From Dactylosporangium sp. AC04546 (GTDB lineage: Bacteria; Actinomycetota; Actinomycetes; Mycobacteriales; Micromonosporaceae): 13,363 bases of DNA. The translations under genes were made by a program, and so were the position numbers. The notes beneath the pieces are model-generated. The model did not search any database and was not told the DNA's origin. It saw only the letters and a program-made list of their open reading frames with translations. Shown one piece after another: positions 1 to 6,356 of the stretch. Numbering within the stretch: position 1 is the stretch's first letter; the number at the start of each line of letters is the position of its first letter. The DNA lies in assembly GCF_022095675.1 (NCBI RefSeq), contig NZ_JAHYSG010000189.1, positions 1-13,363 on the forward strand, written 5' to 3'.

Positions 1-160
1 GACCACGCGGTGCGGGGCGGGCCGTGAGGGGTTCGGGCGTCCCGCGCGGCCGGAAGGTCGCGGGTTCTTGGGGCGACGGCGATGGCAGCGTCTTCTCGGC
101 GGGACGGATGTCGCGCCGGGAAGAGCGGTGTCTGGCGGAAGCGACGGTCGTCACTTGCAC
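1..160 (-). CDS. Possible 5' end of a gene running off the left edge
   Basis: On the minus strand a frame opens at GTG 160, or GTG 154 two codons later, and stays open to the window edge. The predicted product begins V-Q-V-T-T-V-A-S-A-R-H-R-S-S-R-R-D-I-R and becomes rich in Pro, Arg and Thr. It begins about 20 bp after the stop of the acetyltransferase gene on the same strand, which fits an operon, and most of its codons end in G or C. No clear Shine-Dalgarno sequence precedes either GTG. At roughly 50 codons, an open frame by chance is quite possible in DNA this GC-rich, and I recognise no family. If it is not a gene, positions 1-179 hold nothing else I can name. Confidence 0.3.
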   Translation of the reverse strand, partial: MQVTTVASARHRSSRRDIRPAEKTLPSPSPQEPATFRPRGTPEPLTARPAPRG

Positions 161-179
161 GGACCCGAGTCCCGGAAGA

Positions 180-2783
180 TCAGAGGCGTCTCGGGCCTTG
201 GTCCGGGCGGGCCGGCGACGTCGTGAAGATCGCGGTCGCGTGCAGGACGGCCAGGCCCACCGGGCGGGCCAGGACCGGGTTCAGGGACAGGGACGACAGC
301 GTCGGCTGTTCGTCGACCAGCCGGCCGACCCGCAGCAGCAGGTCGGCCAGCGCGTCCAGGTCAACCGGGGCCGCGCCGCGGTAGCCGGTCAGCAGCGGGG
401 CCGCCCGCGGGGCCCGGACCAGGGCGGCCGCGTCGCGGTCGGTCAGCGGGACCGGCCGCCAGGCCCGGTCGCCGAGCAGGTCCGCCGCCTCGCCGCCCAG
501 GCCGAAGCCGACCACCGGGCCGAACGACGGGTCGTCGACCACCTCGACCACGCAGGCCACGCCCGGGGCGACCATCGGCTGGACCACCACCTCGACGCCG
601 AGGCCGAACAGGCGTTCCAGCTCCTGGTACGCCTCCTCGACCTGGGCCGGGGTGGAGAGGTTCAGGCGGACGGCGCCCAGGTCGATCCGGTGGCGCCAGG
701 GCTTCGTCGCCACCTTGAGGGCCACCGGGTGGCCGCACGCGGCGGCCGCCTCCGCGACCTGCGGGCCGGACGCCGCGCGGGACGGGACCACCGGGATGCC
801 GTAGGCGGCCAGGAGCTCGTCGGCCTCCACGTCGGGCGGCGACGACGCCAGGCGGTGGGCGATGGCGGTGCCGGCGGCGGTGTCGACGCCCGGTAACGGC
901 GGGACGGTGCCGACCGGCTCGCGGCGCCAGGCCGCGTAGCGGGCGACCCGGCCGAGGGCGCGGACCGCCTCCTCGATGGCCGGGAACATCGGCAGGGCCG
1001 GCGGGTCGCCGTCGACGTAGGCGGGGGCGACGGTGAACGACGGGTCGGCGGGCATCACGACGGCCAGGGGGCGGGCCGACTCCGCCGTTGAGGTGCGCAG
1101 CAGCTCGGCGACGCCCAGCTTGTCGCCCTCGGCCAGGGCCGGTGCGTATGCGGCGACGACGGCGTCCACGGTCTCGTCCGCCAGGGCCTCGTGCACGGCC
1201 TGCACGAAGTCGACGTCGGTGACCGTCGGGCCGAGGTCGCGCGGGTATCCCTCGCCGATGCGCAGGCCGGCGGCCGGGGCCTTGGCCACGGTGAGCACGC
1301 CGAGGGCGGCCGCGTTCGTGACCACGGCCACGCGGTCGCCGGCGGGCAGCGGCTGGCTGGCGACGAGCAGGCCCACGTCGAACAGCTCGGCGACGGTGTC
1401 GACCCGGATGACGCCCGAGTGGGCGAACAGCGCCGCCACGCCGCGGGCGTCGGGGCCGGTGGTCACGGCGTCGAGCGCGGGCGGGCGGACCGGGCTGGCC
1501 ACCGCGGCGACCGGCTTGCGGCGGGCCAGCTCGCGGGCGATGCGGGCGAACTTGCGCGGGTTGCCGAACGTCTCGAGGTACAGCAGGACGGCGTCGGTGT
1601 GCGGGTCCTCCCGCCAGTATTGGAGGGCGTCGTTGCCGGACACGTCGGCCCGGTTGCCGGCGGAGATGAAAGACGACAGGCCGAGCCCGCGACGGTCGGC
1701 CTCGGCGAGCAGTGCGGTGCCCAGCGCCGCCGACTGGCTGAAGAAGCCGACCCGGCCCTGCCGCGGCAGCAGCGGTGCGAGGGTGGCGTTCAGTCGGATG
1801 CCGGGGTCGGTGTTGGCGATGCCGAGGCAGTTCGGGCCGACGAGGCGCATGCCCTGGTCGCGGACCGCGCGCAGCAGGGCGGCCTGGGCCTGGGCGCCCT
1901 GTGGGCCCGACTCGGCGAAGCCGGCCGACACGACGACGAGCCCGCGCACGCCGGCGGCGGCGCAGTCCTCGATCACCGCCGGCACGGCGTCGGCGGGGAC
2001 GGCGACAATAGCAAGGTCGGCGCCGCGCAGGGACCTGACGGCCGGGAGACCGCCGATGGCCGATGCGCTCGGGTGGACCGGGATGATCTCGCCCGTGAAC
2101 CCGGCGCCCTTGAGGTGGGCGAGCAGAGCGGCGCCGATGCCGGTGCCGTCGGAGCGGGCGCCGTAGACGGCGACGGCGCGCGGAGTGAGCAGCCGGGCCA
2201 GCGAGCGGGCCTCGGCCTGCTGCTCACGCGACCACTGGACCCGCATCGAGTCGGGCGTGGCCGCGATCGGGAACCACAGGTGCACGACGCCGTCGGCGAA
2301 CTGGCGCTCGATGCGGAACCCGGCGGCCATGAACACCCGCAGCATGGCCTGGTTGATCGGCAGGACGTCCGCCTCGAACTCGGTGATGCCGACGGTGCCG
2401 GCGGCCGCCACGAGATGCTCGATGAGCACGGAGCCGATGCCGCGGCCCTGGTGGGCGTCCTCGACGACGAACGCGACCTCGGCCTGGTGCGACTGCGCGC
2501 CGAGCCGCTCGTACCGCCCGACGGCGATCAGCTCCCCGGCGTGCTCCACGACGAACGCCTCGCGGTCGTGGTGGTCCACGTTGACGAAGCGGTCCAGGTC
2601 GCGCTGGGGGATCCGGGGGTACGCCGAGAAGTAGCGCATGTATCGCGTCCGCTCGGAGAAGCGGCCGTGCAGCGCGACGATGCGGTCGGCGTCGTCGGGC
2701 CGGATCGGTCGCAAGTGGACGGTGGTGCCGTCCGAGAGCAGGACGTCGGCGTCCCGGCTCGGTGTTTCGTTCACGATCCCCAT
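180..2783 (-). CDS. patA: Pat-type protein lysine acetyltransferase: GNAT domain fused to an acyl-CoA synthetase-like (NDP-forming) region
   Basis: The product has 867 residues. An N-terminal GNAT domain (about 20-175) carries the acetyl-CoA binding motif Q112-G-R-G-I-G117. A Rossmann CoA-binding domain (about 195-330) contains G-P-N-C-L-G at 316-321. A succinyl-CoA-ligase-like part (about 340-480) contains S-Q-S-A-A-L-G at 349-355. A C-terminal ATP-grasp-like domain (about 645-850) contains F-G-L-G-G at 760-764. Known relatives acetylate lysines of metabolic enzymes such as acyl-CoA synthetases, and the Streptomyces lividans enzyme SlPatA shares this N-terminal GNAT order. The synthetase half looks inactive. 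The usual Ser-His-Thr phospho-histidine segment before the conserved G-V-I-R-V-D-T (458-464) is replaced by D-A-V-T-T-G, and the ATP-grasp H-K-x-D-x-G motif reads H-R-I-D-L-G. It probably senses CoA or nucleotides (inference). The ATG at 2783 lies 32 bp from the divergent divIVA-like gene. Confidence 0.9.
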   Translation of the reverse strand: MGIVNETPSRDADVLLSDGTTVHLRPIRPDDADRIVALHGRFSERTRYMRYFSAYPRIPQRDLDRFVNVDHHDREAFVVEHAGELIAVGRYERLGAQSHQAEVAFVVEDAHQGRGIGSVLIEHLVAAAGTVGITEFEADVLPINQAMLRVFMAAGFRIERQFADGVVHLWFPIAATPDSMRVQWSREQQAEARSLARLLTPRAVAVYGARSDGTGIGAALLAHLKGAGFTGEIIPVHPSASAIGGLPAVRSLRGADLAIVAVPADAVPAVIEDCAAAGVRGLVVVSAGFAESGPQGAQAQAALLRAVRDQGMRLVGPNCLGIANTDPGIRLNATLAPLLPRQGRVGFFSQSAALGTALLAEADRRGLGLSSFISAGNRADVSGNDALQYWREDPHTDAVLLYLETFGNPRKFARIARELARRKPVAAVASPVRPPALDAVTTGPDARGVAALFAHSGVIRVDTVAELFDVGLLVASQPLPAGDRVAVVTNAAALGVLTVAKAPAAGLRIGEGYPRDLGPTVTDVDFVQAVHEALADETVDAVVAAYAPALAEGDKLGVAELLRTSTAESARPLAVVMPADPSFTVAPAYVDGDPPALPMFPAIEEAVRALGRVARYAAWRREPVGTVPPLPGVDTAAGTAIAHRLASSPPDVEADELLAAYGIPVVPSRAASGPQVAEAAAACGHPVALKVATKPWRHRIDLGAVRLNLSTPAQVEEAYQELERLFGLGVEVVVQPMVAPGVACVVEVVDDPSFGPVVGFGLGGEAADLLGDRAWRPVPLTDRDAAALVRAPRAAPLLTGYRGAAPVDLDALADLLLRVGRLVDEQPTLSSLSLNPVLARPVGLAVLHATAIFTTSPARPDQGPRRL

Positions 2784-2802
2784 GCTGCCACCATCGGGGA
2801 GG

Positions 2803-2808
2803 TACGGT
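2803..2808 (+). promoter_or_regulatory. Candidate -10 element of a leaderless promoter for the DivIVA-like gene
   Basis: TACGGT fits the actinobacterial TANNNT -10 consensus and ends 7 nt before the ATG at 2816, so transcription would begin at or next to the start codon. No recognisable -35 lies upstream. A GGGGAGGT at 2796-2803 is 12 nt from the ATG, rather far for a Shine-Dalgarno sequence, so either reading remains possible. Confidence 0.35.
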
Positions 2809-2815
2809 GTCGGTC

Positions 2816-3085
2816 ATGATGCTGACCCCGGCGGACGTGCAGGCCGTCCGGTTCCCCAGAGCGCCCTTCGGCAAGCGAGGCTACGACGAGGACGAGGTCG
2901 ACGAGTTCCTCGACGTGGTCGCCCAGACCTTGATCGCGCTGCACGATGAGCTTGCCTCCCTCCGGGCGAGCGCCTCTCCGGACACGTCGTTCGGCACCTC
3001 GACGGCCGCCGAGAGCGCCATGCTGGCCGAGCTGGACCAGATCAAGCAGCGCCTGACCCGGATCGAGGCCGTCGTCCGCACCTGA
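2816..3085 (+). CDS. Miniature DivIVA-domain protein
   Basis: This is an 89-residue protein. Residues 4-37 match the N-terminal lipid-binding domain of DivIVA/Wag31: L-T-P-A-D-V, then R-F-P...G-K-R-G-Y-D-E-D-E-V-D-E-F-L-D-V. A short Ser/Thr/Ala-rich linker (about 51-66) and one short C-terminal heptad-like helix (about 67-87) follow. Full-length DivIVA proteins are several times longer and have extended coiled coils, so this one has the membrane-targeting part and little else. DivIVA domains bind curved membrane at poles and septa and recruit partners; whether this one does is not known. The start is ATG 2816 (ATG 2819 also possible), because the domain begins immediately after it and a -10-like hexamer sits just upstream. 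It is divergent from patA and its stop is 6 bp from the stop of acuC. Confidence 0.82.
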   Translation: MMLTPADVQAVRFPRAPFGKRGYDEDEVDEFLDVVAQTLIALHDELASLRASASPDTSFGTSTAAESAMLAELDQIKQRLTRIEAVVRT

Positions 3086-3091
3086 GCCGGG

Positions 3092-4267
3092 TCAGTCGCG
3101 CGGGTCGTACGGGTCGAGGCCGAAGAACGGGAACGTGAGCCGGCGCGTGGCCATGATCGAGCGGTCGACCGCGTCGGGCGTGTCGCCCGGGATCCACGGG
3201 TCCCACGTCGCCGGGCTGCCGTCAGTCATCGTGGCCGGGACCGTGTGGGACGGCCGGCGGGTGCGGGCCAGCGAGCGCCACTCGTCCGGGGTCGCGATCC
3301 GCGGGTCCAACGCGTCGCCGGTCACGACGGCCAAGAGGTGGGTCCAGGCCCGCGGCACGCACTCGACCAGCGCATATCCGCCGCCGCCGCTCGCCACCCA
3401 CTTGCCGCCGGCGACCTCGGTCGCCAGGTCGCGCAGGGCTAAATAGGCCGCGCGCTGGCCGTCGACGGTCAGGCGGAGGTTCGCGAGCGGATCGTGGTGG
3501 TAGGTGTCGGCGCCGCACTGCGTGAACAGGAGCTGGGGGCGGAAGGCGCGCAGCACGCCCGGGACCACCGCGTGGAACGCCCGCAGCCAGCCCCGGTCGT
3601 CTGTGCCGGGTGGCAGGGCCACGTTGACGGCCGAGCCCTCCGCGCCCGGGCCGCCGGTCTCGTCCGGGAAGCCCGTGCCGGGGAAGAGCGTGCGGGGCGA
3701 CTCGTGGAGGCTGACGGTGAGCACGCGGGGGTCGTCGTAGAAGATGTCCTGGACGCCGTCGCCGTGATGGACGTCGATGTCGACATACGCCACGCGCTCC
3801 GCGCCCAGGTCGAGCACGCGGCGGATGGCGACGGCCGGGTCGTTGTAGACGCAGAAGCCGGCCGCGCGGTCGCGCATCGCGTGGTGCAGGCCGCCGGAGA
3901 TGCTCACGGCCCGGTCGGTCTCGCCGCGCCAGACCGCCTCGGCGGCGCGCAGGGTGGCGCCGGCGACGAGAGCGCTCGCCTCGTGCATGCCGACGAACGT
4001 CGGGTTGTCGGCCGTGCCGAGGCCCATGATGCCGATCCGCCGGCCGGTCGACGCCGCCTTCACGACGGCGATGTAGTCGGGGTCGTGCACCGTCGCCAGC
4101 ACCTCGTCGGTCGCCGGGTCGGGGCGCTGCACGGTGACGCCGGGCCGGTCGAGCACACCGAGCGACCGGGCGAGCGCCATGGTCAGCTCCACCCGCACCG
4201 GGTCGAGGGGATGATCGCCCATGTCGTATCGCAGGAGCTCCTCATCCCACATCACAAGGGTGTTCAC
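3092..4267 (-). CDS. acuC: AcuC-type class I HDAC-family deacetylase
   Basis: The product has 391 residues counted from GTG 4267. The zinc-hydrolase signature is intact: paired histidines G-G-L-H-H (128-129), Y-V-D-I-D-V-H-H-G-D-G with zinc ligands Asp165 and His167, the third ligand in C-G-A-D-T (Asp254), and catalytic Tyr298 in S-G-G-G-G-Y. In Bacillus, AcuC removes acetyl groups from acetyl-CoA synthetase, opposing AcuA. The Pat-type acetyltransferase encoded 300 bp away makes the same opposing role plausible here. I chose GTG 4267 because it overlaps the sseA stop as GTGA and has AAGGGGA six bases upstream. The conserved W-D-E-E-L-L start of the fold follows at once. Translational coupling to sseA is likely. 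A longer frame reaching 4321 exists but lies inside sseA and adds only non-conserved residues. Confidence 0.92.
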   Translation of the reverse strand: MNTLVMWDEELLRYDMGDHPLDPVRVELTMALARSLGVLDRPGVTVQRPDPATDEVLATVHDPDYIAVVKAASTGRRIGIMGLGTADNPTFVGMHEASALVAGATLRAAEAVWRGETDRAVSISGGLHHAMRDRAAGFCVYNDPAVAIRRVLDLGAERVAYVDIDVHHGDGVQDIFYDDPRVLTVSLHESPRTLFPGTGFPDETGGPGAEGSAVNVALPPGTDDRGWLRAFHAVVPGVLRAFRPQLLFTQCGADTYHHDPLANLRLTVDGQRAAYLALRDLATEVAGGKWVASGGGGYALVECVPRAWTHLLAVVTGDALDPRIATPDEWRSLARTRRPSHTVPATMTDGSPATWDPWIPGDTPDAVDRSIMATRRLTFPFFGLDPYDPRD

Positions 4268-5073
4268 GACGAGTCCCCTTCGGCGACGGCACGGTCGGGA
4301 TCCTGGATCCAGTGGCTCCACGAACCCACATACAGCGCGGGGCGCTGCCCCTGCTCCCAGAGCGCCAGCACGAGCTGCGACGCGGTGACGCCTGATCCAC
4401 AGTAGGCGCCGATCTCATCGCCGTCGATATGGAGCGGCTTGAGCAGACCGGCCGCGTCGACCGTCTCGGCGGCCGGCACGTTGACGGCCCCGGGAATGTG
4501 CCCGGCGACCGGATCGACGGGCTCGACCTCACCGCGGAAGCGCGCGGGAATGCGGGCATCCAGCAGCGTGTTGCGCCGATCGGCGGCGTCGGCCTCGGTC
4601 CAGACGGGCATGTGACCAGGATGTACCTCGAAATCCCCAGACTGCGAATCGACAACTTCCGTTGTGACAGGCTGTCCATCGGCCACCCACGCCGCGTAGC
4701 CACCGTCGAGCACGCGCACGTCCGGGTGGCCGGCCCACCGCAGCGTCCACCAGGCACGTGCCGCGGCGCCGGTAGGATTGGAGCCGCCTGCGTCGTACAC
4801 CACCACCCGGTGTCCGGCGCGGACCCCCAATCTCCGCAGGGCTGCCTGCAGTTCCGCGGGGTCGGGCAGCGGATGGCGCCCACCGGCTCCTGGCTGCCCA
4901 CAAAGGTCGGCGTCGAGATCGGCGAAGACCGCGCCAGGCAGATGACCGGCCGCGTAGGCGGCCTGGCCGTCCTTCGCAAGGGTCCAGCGCACATCGAGAA
5001 GAGTCGGCGGTTGGGCTGACCGCACCAGCTCGGCGAGCACGGCAACGTCCAAGATCGCCCGGTTGGCTGTCAC
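4264..5073 (-). CDS. sseA: Two-domain sulfurtransferase (rhodanese), 3-mercaptopyruvate type
   Basis: The product has 269 residues and two rhodanese domains. The N-terminal one (about 8-135) is inactive: L-L-D-V-R-W at its start, and V-V-V-Y-D-A-G-G at the position of the active loop. The C-terminal one (about 168-263) has the catalytic loop Y-C225-G-S-G-V-T-A. A C-G-S-G-V-T loop is typical of 3-mercaptopyruvate sulfurtransferases, whereas C-R-K-G-V-T is typical of thiosulfate enzymes. The protein would move sulfane sulfur from 3-mercaptopyruvate to acceptors such as cyanide or thiols in the cytoplasm. GTG 5073 is chosen because homology starts there and a longer frame would run into ideR. 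Its stop overlaps the acuC start. The linker encoded at 4609-4680 has unusually many codons ending in A or T. Confidence 0.88.
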   Translation of the reverse strand: MTANRAILDVAVLAELVRSAQPPTLLDVRWTLAKDGQAAYAAGHLPGAVFADLDADLCGQPGAGGRHPLPDPAELQAALRRLGVRAGHRVVVYDAGGSNPTGAAARAWWTLRWAGHPDVRVLDGGYAAWVADGQPVTTEVVDSQSGDFEVHPGHMPVWTEADAADRRNTLLDARIPARFRGEVEPVDPVAGHIPGAVNVPAAETVDAAGLLKPLHIDGDEIGAYCGSGVTASQLVLALWEQGQRPALYVGSWSHWIQDPDRAVAEGDSS

Positions 5074-5099
5074 GTTCCAATCTTGTCGTACGCAGCGGG

Positions 5100-5105
5100 T
5101 AGCAT
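5100..5105 (+). promoter_or_regulatory. Candidate -10 element for ideR
   Basis: TAGCAT in the 55-bp gap between divergent sseA and ideR fits TANNNT. It would give a 5' leader of about 17 nt containing the Shine-Dalgarno GGGAGGG (5114-5120). No convincing -35 is seen at 17-18 bp spacing, and I see no IdeR-type operator in this gap. Confidence 0.28.
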
Positions 5106-5128
5106 CGCGTACCGGGAGGGCAAGGGCA

Positions 5129-5809
5129 GTGAACGACCTGGTCGATACCACCGAGATGTATTTGAAGACGATCCTTGAGCTCGAAGAGGAGGGCGTCGTC
5201 CCGAAGCGGGCCAGGATCGCCGAGCGGCTGCACCAGAGCGGGCCGACCGTCAGCCAGACCGTGGCGCGCATGGAGCGCGACGGCCTGCTCACGGTCGAGG
5301 GCGACCGCCACCTGGCGCTGACCGACGAGGGCCGCGTCCACGCGGTCGCCGTCATGCGCAAGCACCGGCTCGCCGAGCTGTTACTGGTCAACGTGATCGG
5401 CCTGCCGTATGAGGAGGCTCACGAAGAGGCGTGCCGCTGGGAGCACGTGATGAGCGACGCCGTCGAGCAGCGCGTCTATGAGCTGCTGGGCCGGCCGACC
5501 CGCTCGCCGTACGGTAACCCGATCCCCGGCCTGGAGGCCCTGCAGGGCAGCGACACGACCGACGAGGCGACCGACACGGAGCGGAACCTCGCGTTCCCCG
5601 GCCTGGCCGGCTCGGTCGTGGTGAGCCGCATCTGCGAGAGCGTTCAGACCGACGCCGACGTGCTGCGCCAGCTGCACACGGCGGGCATCGACCCGGGCGC
5701 GACGGTCACCGTGGCCCAGGAGCGCGACGGCGTCAGCATCGACCGCGAGGGCGAGCGCATCCGCCTGCCCCGCGAGGTCGCCTCGCGCGTGTTCGTCGCC
5801 GCCCACTGA
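5129..5809 (+). CDS. ideR: Iron-dependent transcriptional regulator IdeR/DtxR
   Basis: The product has 226 residues, close to the usual 226-230 of DtxR/IdeR. Numbered from GTG 5129, every known DtxR metal ligand is at its canonical position: Met10, Cys102, Glu105 and His106 of the primary site, and His79, Glu83, His98, Glu170 and Gln173 of the ancillary site. The winged helix (about 1-73) has S-G-P-T-V-S-Q-T-V-A-R-M as recognition helix. A dimerisation domain (74-140) and a C-terminal SH3-like domain (about 150-226) follow. With Fe(II) bound, such proteins repress iron uptake and siderophore genes and may activate iron storage. Cys102 and the ancillary Glu170/Gln173 argue for iron rather than the manganese-sensing MntR type. 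GGGAGGG lies 8 nt before the start. No iron-uptake gene and no IdeR-box-like sequence is visible in the window. Confidence 0.94.
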   Translation: MNDLVDTTEMYLKTILELEEEGVVPKRARIAERLHQSGPTVSQTVARMERDGLLTVEGDRHLALTDEGRVHAVAVMRKHRLAELLLVNVIGLPYEEAHEEACRWEHVMSDAVEQRVYELLGRPTRSPYGNPIPGLEALQGSDTTDEATDTERNLAFPGLAGSVVVSRICESVQTDADVLRQLHTAGIDPGATVTVAQERDGVSIDREGERIRLPREVASRVFVAAH

Positions 5810-5826
5810 CGCTCAGGCCACCTGCG

Positions 5827-6201
5827 ATGCCTTCGCCGGACGAGCCTGGGTGCGTGGCCGCGCCCGGCTGCTCGGTTCAGGATGTGGTCGACCGGGTCGC
5901 CGGCAAGTGGAGCGTGTGCATTCTCGTGGCCGCGGCGGACGGCCCGATCCGGTTCACGGAGCTGGAGCGGGCCATCGCGGGCATCAGCCGGCGCATGTTG
6001 ACGCTGACGCTGCGCAACCTGGAGCGGGACGGGCTGCTCGTCCGCACGGTGTACCCGACGGTGCCTCCCCGGGTCGAGTACGCCGTCACCCCGATGGCGC
6101 TCGAGCTCCACGCCGCGCTGGTGACGTTGACGACCTGGGCCGAGCGGCATCGAGGGGATGTGGCGGCGGCTCGGCAGCGCTACGACGCCCGGCCGGACTG
6201 A
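5827..6201 (+). CDS. HxlR-family winged-helix transcriptional regulator
   Basis: A 124-residue protein with one HxlR winged-helix domain (about 15-105). Typical motifs are V-A-G-K-W-S-V (25-31), G-P-I-R-F-T-E-L (39-46), I-S-R-R-M-L-T-L-T-L-R (53-63), L-E-R-D-G-L (65-70) and the wing Y-P-T-V-P-P-R-V-E-Y (75-84). Cys15 lies just before the first helix, where several HxlR members (YodB, HypR, QorR) have a redox- or electrophile-reactive cysteine; Cys9 is additional. This suggests thiol-based sensing, but nothing here proves it. The ATG at 5827 has no obvious Shine-Dalgarno sequence, and GTG 5854 is a weaker alternative. It starts 17 bp after ideR on the same strand, so the two may share a transcript. 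HxlR genes usually control a neighbouring oxidoreductase; the convergent luciferase-like gene is one candidate. Confidence 0.9.
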   Translation: MPSPDEPGCVAAPGCSVQDVVDRVAGKWSVCILVAAADGPIRFTELERAIAGISRRMLTLTLRNLERDGLLVRTVYPTVPPRVEYAVTPMALELHAALVTLTTWAERHRGDVAAARQRYDARPD

Positions 6202-6208
6202 CCGGCCG
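6190..6208 (+). terminator. Possible GC-rich terminator hairpin at the hxlR-like stop codon
   Basis: CGGCCGG and CCGGCCG form a 7-bp perfect stem around the 5-nt loop ACTGA, which contains the TGA stop. A second small stem (GGCCG-CCG-CGGCC) sits at 6210-6222. There is no T-run. The two could end transcription of the ideR/hxlR unit. Such GC-rich stems also arise by chance in this DNA. The remaining 134 bp before the convergent oxidoreductase gene hold nothing I recognise. Confidence 0.35.
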
Positions 6209-6356
6209 AGGCCGCCGCGGCCCCCGCATGGGTGGAAAAGCGGCAGACGGGGCTTAACCAGGCGCACCGGCCCGAGCGCGCCCGGCCGCACATGGAGCGG
6301 GGCGGGACGCGCGGCGGCGCTTCGGCGAGCCGGCACAGTTGTTCCAAGCGGCGCGC

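Noticed and set aside
24..896. Long plus-strand open frame opposite the acetyltransferase C-terminus
   Set aside because: It is Arg/Gly/Gln-rich with no family resemblance, and antisense to a well-supported gene. Such frames are expected opposite GC-rich coding DNA.
1191..2819. 542-codon plus-strand open frame opposite the GNAT and CoA-binding domains
   Set aside because: Its length comes from the codon bias of the gene on the other strand. Composition is low-complexity Gly/Ala/Arg/Asp/Val, with no ribosome binding site or domain.
3494..4405. 303-codon plus-strand open frame opposite acuC
   Set aside because: Antisense to intact HDAC motifs; no recognisable domain and a composition typical of a shadow frame.
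5074..5128. IdeR operator in the sseA-ideR gap
   Set aside because: Nothing resembling the TTAGGTTAG-type half-sites is present; none was seen by eye elsewhere in the window either.
5074..5391. N-terminal extension of sseA into ideR
   Set aside because: The extra residues are Ser/Arg-rich, non-conserved and antisense to the DNA-binding domain of ideR. Homology begins at GTG 5073.
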